53,398 bases of DNA from Salinicola sp. (GTDB lineage Bacteria > Pseudomonadota > Gammaproteobacteria > Pseudomonadales > Halomonadaceae): the NCBI GenBank assembly GCA_002695065.1, contig NZNW01000076.1, positions 1 to 53,398 of the forward strand. Reading direction: 5' to 3'. Shown here piece by piece: positions 1 through 7,514 of this stretch. Below the pieces are notes generated by a model that was not told the DNA's origin, searched no databases, and was given only the letters and a program-made list of their open reading frames with translations. Position numbers and translations under genes: made by a program. Numbering within the stretch: the first letter of the stretch is position 1; each line of letters starts with the position of its first letter.

Positions 1-2
1 AA

Positions 3-338
3 AGCCACCCGCTGGTGCTCTACGACCGGGGCTCCTTCGGTGGACGTCAGGTGGTCCGCTTTCTCGAGCGGCGGCGACTGCGTCCGGCGATTCGGCTGGA
101 ACTCGACGAGATCGACGCGATTGCCAGAATGGTCGAATTCGGTCTGGGCGTGGCGCTGATTCCGCTGACCGGGCTGTGGCGACATCGGCAACCGCCGCCG
201 GTAAGGATCGTGGCGTTGGGAGAGCAGACGTTTTACCGCGAGTTGGTGATGGTCTCGCGCCTTTCACCGACGCAGTCGCCGCTGGTGGCGGTGATCGAGG
301 AGGCGTTGGCGGCAACCAGCACTGGGGAGGTCGGGTGA
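3..338 (+). CDS. LysR-family transcriptional regulator, C-terminal fragment (cut by window edge)
   Basis: Only the last ~112 codons are present; the reading frame is open from the left edge, so the DNA-binding domain lies outside the window. What remains resembles the end of a LysR effector-binding (periplasmic-binding-like) domain: a beta-strand (PLVLYDRGSF), an alternating segment, then the helix-strand pattern MVEFGLGVALIPLTGL that in LysR proteins precedes the last subdomain crossing. The C-terminus ends in a short helix. The gene runs in the same direction as the pirin gene 240 bp downstream, so it could regulate pirin, but nothing in the sequence proves it. The inducer is unknown. Family assignment is fairly secure; target and ligand are not assignable. 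Confidence 0.75.
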   Translation, partial: SHPLVLYDRGSFGGRQVVRFLERRRLRPAIRLELDEIDAIARMVEFGLGVALIPLTGLWRHRQPPPVRIVALGEQTFYRELVMVSRLSPTQSPLVAVIEEALAATSTGEVG

Positions 339-499
339 TCGATGCCGGAAGCTCAAGTCTCCCCATAGGCCCCACGGCAGGTCGAGATCACCAGCTCCCG
401 GAACCAGCGATGAGCCGGGTCGGCGAATGTCAGGTCGAGAGCGAGTACGCTCGGCGACTTTTCCATCGAGGCGGTGCCGTGGTGAAAACGACTCCATGC

Positions 500-520
500 A
501 ATGATTGGACGGAAATCATT
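500..520. promoter_or_regulatory. Inverted repeat AATGATT-N7-AATCATT upstream of pirin
   Basis: Perfect 7-bp arms separated by 7 bp, followed by CGCTTTTTTT. It could be an operator for the pirin gene or a weak AT-rich terminator for the preceding LysR gene. The T-run favours a terminator; the AT-rich dyad about 60 bp before the pirin start favours an operator. Confidence 0.35.
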
Positions 521-579
521 CGCTTTTTTTGCGGTAGGTGTGACCTAGACTCCTTGCTGATTCTATTCAGGAGCCTCTT

Positions 580-1446
580 ATGTCTACCTTCACGCCACGC
601 GGCGTCATCGCCCAGCACCCGGCCATCCGCGACGACATCGGCGATCTGACGACCCGCCGGCCGCTGCCGGGCCCCGGGCTCGACCAGCTCGATCCGTTCC
701 TGTTTCTCAATCATCACGGCCCGCAGGTCTATTCGGCCAACAATCGGGGTCTGCCGTTCGGGCCCCATCCGCATCGCGGCTTCGAGACGGTGACCTTCAT
801 TCTCGAAGGCTCGCTGGCCCACGCCGACAGCGCCGATCATCAGAGCGTGATCCACGCCGGCGGCGTGCAGTGGATGACCGCCGGCAGCGGTATCGTCCAC
901 GCCGAGATCTCCCCGCCCGAGTTCCTGCGCGAAGGCGGGCCGCTGGAGATTCTGCAGCTCTGGATCAACCTGCCGGCGCGACTGAAGATGAGCGAGCCGC
1001 GTTATACCGGCCTGCAGCGAACGGCGATTCCGACGATTGCCCTGGCCGGTGGCGGGGAGTTGAACCTGATAGCCGGTGAGTGCGAGGGCCAACGCGGGCC
1101 TGTCGAGAGTCTGACCGACGTGTTCATGTCGACACTGAGGCTGCCGGCAGGTGCTTCCCATACGCTGTCGGCCCCGGCCGGGCGACAGGTCTTCCTCTAC
1201 GTCGTCAGTGGTGAGATAGCGGTGGCCGGCCAGGCGGTGAAGTCGCGCCATTTGATCGAACTGGATCGGGCCGGCGATGGCGTCGAACTCGAAGCGTCGG
1301 ACGACGCCAGGCTGATCTTCGGCCATGCCGAGGTCATCGATGAGCCGGTCGTCTCCCATGGCCCGTTCGTGATGAACACCCGGGAAGAGATCGCCGCGGC
1401 CATCGATGACTACCAGGCCGGGCGCTTTGGCGGTCTGGCCCAGTAG
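580..1446 (+). CDS. Pirin family protein (bicupin)
   Basis: A 288-residue protein with the two-cupin pirin fold. The N-terminal cupin carries the metal-binding set of the family: the HPHRGFET motif gives His63 and His65, and GIVHAEIS gives His107 and Glu109, equivalent to the iron site of human pirin. The C-terminal cupin (about 165-275) lacks a metal set, as usual. Bacterial pirins have been described as quercetinases or as redox/metabolic modulators; the substrate here cannot be inferred. The start is supported by CAGGAG six bases before the ATG. The gene is convergent with the acyltransferase gene, ending 21 bp from it. Cytoplasmic, with no signal peptide. Confidence 0.92.
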   Translation: MSTFTPRGVIAQHPAIRDDIGDLTTRRPLPGPGLDQLDPFLFLNHHGPQVYSANNRGLPFGPHPHRGFETVTFILEGSLAHADSADHQSVIHAGGVQWMTAGSGIVHAEISPPEFLREGGPLEILQLWINLPARLKMSEPRYTGLQRTAIPTIALAGGGELNLIAGECEGQRGPVESLTDVFMSTLRLPAGASHTLSAPAGRQVFLYVVSGEIAVAGQAVKSRHLIELDRAGDGVELEASDDARLIFGHAEVIDEPVVSHGPFVMNTREEIAAAIDDYQAGRFGGLAQ

Positions 1447-1467
1447 AGCAGCGGCTTACGCCGGCGC

Positions 1468-2391
1468 TCAACGTTTGCGGTAGAGCCGGTGCTTCCGATA
1501 GCCGGGCACGAGCTGCTGCTCCTGCTCGGTCTTCTTCCAGCGTTTGTATTCCCACTGGTACTGGGCCGGATCGAGAGCAATGGCGGACTCAACGCAAGCG
1601 TTGACGCCGAGCGCCGACACATTCTCATCCGTGTCGTAGACGCGGTCGTCCGCGGCCAGGAAGTGGATCGCGAAGCCGCGGCCATCGGGCAGGCGCCTGG
1701 CGACGCCGGTGACGACGCGAGCCTGGGTCCGGGCCACCAACTTCGGCAGCAGGGTGGCGGTATAGGCGGGGCGGCCAAAGAAATCGGCGAACACGCCGCT
1801 GCCCCAGTCGGGCTCCTGATCGGGCAGGATCCCGACGGCTTCGGCGCGCTTCAATGCCTTGAGCAGGGCGGCGACGCCGCGCGGGTTGGTCGGCACCAAC
1901 TCGGCGCCCATCCGCTCGCGGCCGTGACGGATGACGGGATCGAGGTCGGCCATCTTGGGCGGCTCGTACATGGCGGTGAACGGGAAGTGGCTCGACAGCC
2001 AGAAGTTCAGTACCTCCCAGTTGCCGAAGTGGGGTGCCAGCACGATCACGCCGCGATCCTCGGCGCGTGCCTCGTCCAGCAGCTCACGACCGTGGACCTC
2101 GACGATCGAGGCGTCGACGCGTCTGGGGTCGGCGATCCAGGCGAAGCCCAGCTCCAGCATGGTGGCCGCGGAGTGACGCAGGCTGGCCTTGATCCGGCTG
2201 CGGCGCTGCTCGCCACTGTCGTCAGGATAGGCGACTTCGAGGTTGCGCCGGCTGACGTGACGCTCCCGCCGGGAAACGGCATACAGCACGCGGCTGGCGA
2301 CACCCGCCAGCGACCACATCGTCTTCAGCCGGCAGTGTGACAGCAGGCGCCAGAGCAGATGGATGGCGCGAGCTTGAAGACTTTCGATCAT
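1468..2391 (-). CDS. HtrB/LpxL-type lysophospholipid (lipid A) acyltransferase
   Basis: A 307-residue membrane-associated acyltransferase of the LpxL/LpxM superfamily, which moves an acyl chain from acyl-ACP to a Kdo-lipid A or related acceptor at the inner membrane. The H-X4-E catalytic motif is visible as APHFGNWEVL (His121, Glu126), followed further on by the usual ILPDQEPDWGSGVFADFFG block. The open frame extends upstream to 2526, but I choose the ATG at 2391: the protein then begins MIESLQARAIHLLWRLL, a typical N-terminal amphipathic/membrane segment. It lies 100 bp downstream of a small membrane-protein gene and in the same direction as eboA-eboB, so it may be transcribed with them. A second homologue is at 32142-33056. 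The exact acceptor (lipid A, ornithine lipid or other) is not determinable. Confidence 0.85.
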   Translation of the reverse strand: MIESLQARAIHLLWRLLSHCRLKTMWSLAGVASRVLYAVSRRERHVSRRNLEVAYPDDSGEQRRSRIKASLRHSAATMLELGFAWIADPRRVDASIVEVHGRELLDEARAEDRGVIVLAPHFGNWEVLNFWLSSHFPFTAMYEPPKMADLDPVIRHGRERMGAELVPTNPRGVAALLKALKRAEAVGILPDQEPDWGSGVFADFFGRPAYTATLLPKLVARTQARVVTGVARRLPDGRGFAIHFLAADDRVYDTDENVSALGVNACVESAIALDPAQYQWEYKRWKKTEQEQQLVPGYRKHRLYRKR

Positions 2392-2491
2392 TCGGCTCTC
2401 TTTTTCTCGGTACACGTCATTGTCGCATCTCTCGGGTCGGCATCCCGGAGCGGCGGGCAGCATCGGCTTGCCCGGGGGCTGACCGTAGGGA

Positions 2492-2869
2492 TCACCACAG
2501 CCAGTTATCGACCTTGTCCGGGGCACGATGTTCCTGCAGTGCCTTGAAGCCGATGACGCAACGGACGATCAGCCACACCGCCTGCAGCGCCATCAACACG
2601 AAACCGATCAGCACGAAGGCGAGCACCCAACTGATGCAGGCGTAGAGCAGCCCGATCCAGAAAGTGCGGATATGGTAGCGGTAGTGTTCGTCCAGCCAGC
2701 GCGGGCCATTGCCGCGGTAGACGTAGGCGATGATCACGCCGATCACCGGCGTGATGCCGGTCACGAAGACGCCCAGCAGCAGGGCGTAGACGATCATGGC
2801 GAGGGTGGTGTCGGGACGCCTGGCGTCGGTGTCCGATTCGGTGACAGCGTTGTCGATCGGTGAAACCAT
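2492..2869 (-). CDS. Small DUF4870-like inner-membrane protein
   Basis: 125 residues. A hydrophilic, Asp/Thr-rich N-terminus of about 22 residues is followed by three to four hydrophobic segments (roughly 23-50, 68-90, 92-112) with the connecting sequence GPRWLDEHYRYHIRTFW. This arrangement is typical of DUF4870/Tic20-like small membrane proteins found widely in gammaproteobacteria. The function is not known. The start is well supported by AGAGGA five bases before the ATG. It sits between eboB (105 bp upstream) and the acyltransferase (100 bp downstream) on the same strand, so a shared transcript is possible. Whether it belongs to the Ebo system or only neighbours it cannot be decided from one genome. 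Confidence 0.7.
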   Translation of the reverse strand: MVSPIDNAVTESDTDARRPDTTLAMIVYALLLGVFVTGITPVIGVIIAYVYRGNGPRWLDEHYRYHIRTFWIGLLYACISWVLAFVLIGFVLMALQAVWLIVRCVIGFKALQEHRAPDKVDNWLW

Positions 2870-2974
2870 GAAGTTCCTCTCGGCGGCGCAGCGGTGGTTG
2901 ACCGCATTTTGCCGTCGAGAGGCTCCGGGTGCCAGCCTGAACGGAGGCGCCGCAGAAAAGGAGGGTCGGTCGCG

Positions 2975-3895
2975 CTATTCGATCAGCAGCCGGTCGCGGC
3001 GGCGATCCTCCGGTGCCTCGACCAGCGGATCGCGGCCGCCTCGCAGGATCGAGTTGCCCTCGAACAGGGTGCGCTGGTCGATGGGCGCGGGATCGAGCCA
3101 GTCGGCGGCCTGCATCTGGCCGCTCTTGCCGTAGACGGCGAGGGCGTTGTCATAGGTGACCTGGCGTACCACGGTCTCGGCAATCCCGGACTCGAGCGCC
3201 AGCCGAGCGGTCTTGGGCACGCCGAGACAGTCCGAAATCCCCCAGTCGCAGGCGCTGTCGACGATGATCCGGTCGCCGCCATACTGCTTGAGCAGCTCGA
3301 CCATCCGCGCGTTGCCCATCTTGGTCGACGGGTAGATCGAGAAACCGGCCCAGTAGCCGCGATCCAGCGTCTCACGCACGGTTTCCTCGTTGTTGTGGTC
3401 GATGACGACCCACGAGGGATCGAGCCCCATCTCCTCGCAGACGTCCATCGAGCGCGAGGTGCCGCGTTTCTTGTCGCGGTGCGGCGTGTGCACCATCACC
3501 GGCAGTTCGAGCTGCCTGGCCAGTGCCAGTTGGGCGCGAAAGTACTTGTCCTCGAGTGGGGTCTGCTCGTCATAGCCGATTTCGCCGATGGCGACGACGC
3601 CCTCCTTGAGGGCGAACCGTGGCAGCCACTCCATTACACCCTCCGCCAGCGCCTCGTTGTTGGCTTCCTTGGAGTTGAGGCCGATGGTGCAGTAGTGGCG
3701 GATCCCGAACTGGCCGGCGCGGAAGCGCTCCCAACCCACCAGGGAGGAGAGGTAGTCGACGTAGGTCCCGACGAAGGTGCGAGGTTGTCCGACCCAGAAG
3801 GCGGGTTCGATCAGAGCCACGATGCCGGCGGCGGCCATGGCCTCGTAGTCGTCGGTGGTGCGAGACACCATGTGGGCGTGGGGATCGATGAACAT
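2975..3895 (-). CDS. eboB: EboB, TatD-like metal-dependent hydrolase
   Basis: 306 residues, TIM-barrel amidohydrolase of the TatD type. The metal-binding positions are all visible: HxH at His6/His8 (DPHAHM), Glu105 in AIGEIGYDE, His136 in MVHTPH, His167 in VVIDHN and Asp213 in IVDSACDW. TatD proteins are usually 3'-5' DNases or esterase-like hydrolases, but this subfamily travels with eboA and its substrate is unknown. The ATG lies one base after the eboA stop codon, with GAGG nine bases upstream inside eboA, so the two are translationally coupled. With eboC, D, E and F found in the next 6 kb, the assignment to the Ebo cluster is strong. Cytoplasmic; no signal peptide. Confidence 0.88.
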   Translation of the reverse strand: MFIDPHAHMVSRTTDDYEAMAAAGIVALIEPAFWVGQPRTFVGTYVDYLSSLVGWERFRAGQFGIRHYCTIGLNSKEANNEALAEGVMEWLPRFALKEGVVAIGEIGYDEQTPLEDKYFRAQLALARQLELPVMVHTPHRDKKRGTSRSMDVCEEMGLDPSWVVIDHNNEETVRETLDRGYWAGFSIYPSTKMGNARMVELLKQYGGDRIIVDSACDWGISDCLGVPKTARLALESGIAETVVRQVTYDNALAVYGKSGQMQAADWLDPAPIDQRTLFEGNSILRGGRDPLVEAPEDRRRDRLLIE

Positions 3896-3896
3896 C

Positions 3897-4763
3897 TCAG
3901 GCGGCCTCTTTCAGGGTGAGGTGGTTCCAGTCGAGACGGCCGTCCGCGACCAGTGCGGTGATATCCGGCACCGTCTTGAGCAGGTCCCGGGCGCGAGGGG
4001 TGTCGGCCGCCATCAGCGCCAGCACCGCCGCACTGCGCTGCTCCGGCACCCCTGCCAGCGCACGCTGCAGGGCAGCGTAGGCCGAGACGCGCTCGGCGAA
4101 AGGCCCGACGCAGCGCCACAGCTCCGGGCTCACCTCGCGCCCGGCGGCCCAGCGTTCCCGGGCGTAATCGAGCAGGATGGTGGCCAGCTCAGCGTTAACC
4201 CGCGTGTCCAGGCCGACGATGGGGGAAAGCCGGCTGCCGACGAACAGCGCCTTGAGCACCATGTGGTTCCAGCGATGCTCGTCGAAGTGGTCGCGGGGAT
4301 AGGGGTTGCCATGAACGATGGATTCGAACACCGCACGCATGTTGGAGCGCAGCCCCTCGCCTACGGCGTCCGTTAGAGACTCGGGGCGGGGGTAGAGGGC
4401 CAGGCCCCGATAGAGCGTGATCAATTCGCGGGCATCGGCGGTCCGGACCAGATCCCGGAACGTATCCGAAAACGGGCGGTTGCTCTCGAAGGCGAGCAGG
4501 GCAGTAATACGGGCCGCTCCATCGAGACTCCAGCCCTCGGGGCGCCAGCCAGGATAGCTCTGGTTCGCCATCGCCAGGTCCTGTGGCGTCAGCGTCAGGT
4601 CCTGCTTGCCGAGGCGCCGCGGCACCAGGCCGAGAAACAGATGGAGATCCTTTTCGTTGCCGCTCTGGCCCAGCGACGTGTACTGCTCGACGAGCCAGCG
4701 AGCTTGATCCGGGGCCTGGCGACAGGTCCAGTCGCGCAGTAGCTTCAGCGGTGTAACGGGCAT
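3897..4763 (-). CDS. eboA: EboA domain protein
   Basis: About 288 residues, alpha-helical, with no recognisable catalytic motif. The core HRWNHMVLKALFVG near the middle matches the conserved 'WNqMvLKaLF' block I associate with EboA-domain proteins, and the immediate partner eboB supports this. I chose the ATG at 4763 (GGA seven bases upstream, protein starting MPVTPLKLLRDW) over an in-frame GTG at 4796, which has no ribosome-binding site. Biochemical role unknown; in cyanobacteria the cluster was genetically linked to moving scytonemin precursors to the periplasm. It is divergent from eboF across a 300-bp spacer that probably holds both promoters. Confidence 0.8.
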   Translation of the reverse strand: MPVTPLKLLRDWTCRQAPDQARWLVEQYTSLGQSGNEKDLHLFLGLVPRRLGKQDLTLTPQDLAMANQSYPGWRPEGWSLDGAARITALLAFESNRPFSDTFRDLVRTADARELITLYRGLALYPRPESLTDAVGEGLRSNMRAVFESIVHGNPYPRDHFDEHRWNHMVLKALFVGSRLSPIVGLDTRVNAELATILLDYARERWAAGREVSPELWRCVGPFAERVSAYAALQRALAGVPEQRSAAVLALMAADTPRARDLLKTVPDITALVADGRLDWNHLTLKEAA

Positions 4764-5011
4764 GTAAACATCCGGGCCAGTGGTTTCAGAAGCCACTTTA
4801 TCGGGTCGCGAAAAGAATCCCCAGGCTCAATTAACTGACCGGTCGAGGGGCCAGGATCCAATGCTGAATCGCGCTGATCGGATGACTTTTCTGCTGCGAT
4901 GATTCGCCGGCCTCTTCACTTTTCTGGTGATAATTTCTCAAAATCGGGCTTCGATCGTCGCGCCGATTGTCTCTCCTTATTCCAACTGATATGCAGTCTT
5001 TACAGATCGTT

Positions 5012-5024
5012 GCGATGGGATCGC
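5012..5024. promoter_or_regulatory. Dyad GCGAT-GGG-ATCGC in the eboA/eboF divergent spacer
   Basis: Perfect 5-bp arms with a 3-bp centre. It lies just upstream of a possible eboF -10 element TAAAAT at 5031-5036, with TTGCGA at 5010-5015 as a possible -35 (spacing 15, short). A repressor here would cover the promoter. It is a short dyad in GC-rich DNA, so chance occurrence is possible. Confidence 0.3.
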
Positions 5025-5063
5025 GACGGCTAAAATTCATCCTCGAATCGGCAGGCCGGCGCC

Positions 5064-6500
5064 ATGCACAACACCCTGGTAATTCTCGTGGTCGGGCTGA
5101 CACCCCAACTGGTCGGTGACCATACGCCGGCCCTGAAACGGCTCGCCGAACGGGGCGGATTGCGGCCGTTGAACACCGTGACACCGGCGGTGACCTGCAG
5201 CGTTCAAGCGACGTTGCTGACCGGCTTGCCGCCAGGGCGGCACGGCGCCGTGGCCAACGGCTGGTACTTCCGGGATCTTGCCGAGGTCTGGTTCTGGCGC
5301 CAGTCCAACCGCCTGATGGCGGGCGAGAAGATCTGGGAAGCGGGGAGACGGAAGAATCCCGACTTTACCTGCGCCAAACTGTTCTGGTGGTACAACATGT
5401 ATTCGAGCGCCGACTGGAGTGCCACGCCGCGGCCGATGTATCCCGCCGACGGCCGTAAATTACCCGATCATTACACCTATCCGTCGGATCTCCACGACGA
5501 ACTCGACGCCAGGCTGGGCACCTTTCCGCTGTTCACCTTCTGGGGGCCAATGGCGGATATCTCGTCGAGTCGTTGGATCAGCGATGCGACGCGCCATGTC
5601 ATGGAAACCCGCGATCCCACCCTGACCCTGACCTATCTGCCGCATCTGGACTACAACCTTCAGCGCCTGGGGCCGGATGTTGCCCATCCCGAGTTGCAGC
5701 GCGATCTCCAGGAGGTCGATGCGCTGTGTGGTGAACTGATCGACGCGGCCGAGCGGGAAGGGCGTCGGGTCATCGTGGTCTCCGAGTACGGGATCACGCC
5801 GGTTAGCGAGGCCGTCCATATCAATCGCGCGCTGCGTGAGGCCGGCTTGGTCGCGGTGCGTCGGGAACGGCAGCAGGAGCAGCTCGACGCCGGGGCGTCG
5901 CGAGCCTTCGCGGTGGCGGATCATCAGGTCGCCCATGTCTACGTTCGCGATCCGGAAGAGATTCCGAAGATCAGGGCGCTGCTGGAAGGGCTGGAGGGCG
6001 TGGAAGCGGTCTGGGGCGACCGCGAAAAGCGCGAGCAGGGGCTCGACCACCCCAACGCGGGAGAGCTGGTGGCGATCGCCCAACCGGATCGCTGGTTCAG
6101 CTACTACTACTGGCTGGATGATGCCCGAGCCCCGGACTATGCGCGCACCGTCGACATCCATCGCAAGCCGGGCTACGACCCGCTGGAGCTGTTCTTCGAT
6201 CCCGCGCTGAAGTCGCCCAAGCTGGCGGCGGGATGGCGTCTCGCCAAGCGGCGGCTCGGCATGCGTCAACTGCTGGACGTCATCTCGCTCAAGGACACGG
6301 CGCTGGTCAAGGGCGCCCACGGGCGGCTGACCGACGATCCCTCCATGGGGCCGCTGGTGATCTCGTCGGAAGCTGGCCTGCTGCCCGCCGGGCCGGTCGA
6401 GGCGACGGACTTCAAGGCGCTGGTATTGGCTCACGTTTTCGAAGGCGACGATGAGGATATGGCGTACCGCCGGACCGCCGTCGATAACGCCAGCGCCTGA
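5064..6500 (+). CDS. eboF: EboF, alkaline-phosphatase/nucleotide-pyrophosphatase superfamily protein
   Basis: 478 residues of the phosphodiesterase/nucleotide pyrophosphatase branch of the alkaline phosphatase superfamily. The N-terminal block PAVTCSVQATLLTGLPPGRH carries the nucleophile position (Thr44) and the typical TG-P-HG sequence. The usual first metal Asp (DG) is replaced by VVGLTP (10-14). The second-metal 'DxxxH' reads Asp196...Gln200, and the canonical DHG reads Glu241-Tyr242-Gly243. His419 (GAHGR) is kept, and Asp286-His287 lie in VADHQVAHVY. I recall VGLTP and SEYG as characteristic of this subfamily, so it may be a specialised or altered enzyme rather than a decayed one. No signal peptide. 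Divergent from eboA and convergent with eboC. The substrate is unknown; a prenyl or sugar phosphodiester is a guess from the neighbours. Confidence 0.85.
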   Translation: MHNTLVILVVGLTPQLVGDHTPALKRLAERGGLRPLNTVTPAVTCSVQATLLTGLPPGRHGAVANGWYFRDLAEVWFWRQSNRLMAGEKIWEAGRRKNPDFTCAKLFWWYNMYSSADWSATPRPMYPADGRKLPDHYTYPSDLHDELDARLGTFPLFTFWGPMADISSSRWISDATRHVMETRDPTLTLTYLPHLDYNLQRLGPDVAHPELQRDLQEVDALCGELIDAAEREGRRVIVVSEYGITPVSEAVHINRALREAGLVAVRRERQQEQLDAGASRAFAVADHQVAHVYVRDPEEIPKIRALLEGLEGVEAVWGDREKREQGLDHPNAGELVAIAQPDRWFSYYYWLDDARAPDYARTVDIHRKPGYDPLELFFDPALKSPKLAAGWRLAKRRLGMRQLLDVISLKDTALVKGAHGRLTDDPSMGPLVISSEAGLLPAGPVEATDFKALVLAHVFEGDDEDMAYRRTAVDNASA

Positions 6501-6508
6501 CGTACGGC

Positions 6509-6550
6509 AAAAAAAGGCCGGGCCCGCATCACCATGATGTGGGTTCGGCC
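6509..6550 (-). terminator. Rho-independent terminator for eboC, probably bidirectional with eboF
   Basis: A 16-bp stem (left arm 6516-6531, right arm 6535-6550, three G-U pairs) with a 3-nt loop. Seven A residues at 6509-6515 make a U7 tail when read leftward from eboC. The rightward side (eboF) has only a weak T-rich tail. Confidence 0.85.
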
Positions 6551-6614
6551 TGGTCCGTTTGGCGAAGATCGTCCTGCCACCGGCGGCGTCCGCCACCGGT
6601 TGGCGTGTGTCGAT

Positions 6615-7514
6615 TCAGGTCCCGGACGTCACCCGTTGCAATGCCAGCGTCGCGGCGAAGGCCAGGGCACCCAGCAAGGCCATCCCGCTGGCGCCCATGG
6701 CCGCCATCAGCGTGGCGTCATAGAGCGAAATCGCGGCGATCAGGCCGACGACGGCACGCGGTACGTCCCCCGCAGCGCGGCGGGATAGCCACAGCAGGCA
6801 GCGCGCGCCCCAGACCAGATAGCCCAGCCACAGGATCAACGCCAGCAGCGACGGTTCGGGACCGGTCAGCATGGCGGCCAGCATCAGCGCGACCGGCACC
6901 GCCAGCACGGCCAACGGCCAGGCGGCGCCCAGCCGATCGTAGGCCTCCTGGCGGGCGGCGTAGGTCAGGCCGATGACGTGACAGGCCAGGCCGACGGCAC
7001 CCCAGACCACCGCCGCATCGAGGGTGTCGGCAACCATCAGCGCGGCGGTCAGGTAGGTCAACAGTCGGCACGCACCCATCAACAGCGGGCTCCAGCCGAT
7101 CCGCTTGTGCCACCAGTCGTAGCCCAGGATCGCGACGACCAGCGCCAGGCCGGTGATTCCGGCGGGCGGATGGCTCAGGAACAGCAGCCCGCTTCCCGAC
7201 GCCAGCATCGCGGCGCCCAGCAGCGTGACGGTCAGGCGGTCGACGTCCCCCCGGGGGATGGGCCGATCGGCGCGTTCGCGGGCATCGATCTCGGCATCGC
7301 AGGCGTCGTTGAGGTACATGCCGCCGAGATAGAAAAGCGTCAATGCCAGCAGCGACGTCCAGAGCGCGGGGGTATGCCACAGCGCGGCACCACCGGACCC
7401 CGCCAGCACGCCGCCGGCCAGCACGTTGCCCCAGACCGTGGGGAGATTGGAAACGCGCCCCAGCTCCAGCCAGATCCGGGCGCTACGCTTCCTGGCCGGC
7501 CCCGCCGTGGTCAC
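6615..7514 (-). CDS. eboC: EboC, UbiA-family prenyltransferase
   Basis: A 299-residue integral membrane prenyltransferase. The first aspartate-rich motif is intact as NDACDAEID (Asn69, Asp70, Asp73, Asp77) followed by RADRPIP, and the remaining sequence forms about eight to nine hydrophobic helices. Enzymes of this family attach an isoprenoid diphosphate to an aromatic or other acceptor in the membrane. A longer frame opens at 7739, but the GTG at 7514 overlaps the eboE stop as GTGA and gives the normal family length, so I prefer it. In the Ebo cluster EboC is the only clearly membrane-bound enzyme and could make a lipid-linked carrier; that is inference. Last gene of eboD-E-C. Confidence 0.88.
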   Translation of the reverse strand: MTTAGPARKRSARIWLELGRVSNLPTVWGNVLAGGVLAGSGGAALWHTPALWTSLLALTLFYLGGMYLNDACDAEIDARERADRPIPRGDVDRLTVTLLGAAMLASGSGLLFLSHPPAGITGLALVVAILGYDWWHKRIGWSPLLMGACRLLTYLTAALMVADTLDAAVVWGAVGLACHVIGLTYAARQEAYDRLGAAWPLAVLAVPVALMLAAMLTGPEPSLLALILWLGYLVWGARCLLWLSRRAAGDVPRAVVGLIAAISLYDATLMAAMGASGMALLGALAFAATLALQRVTSGT

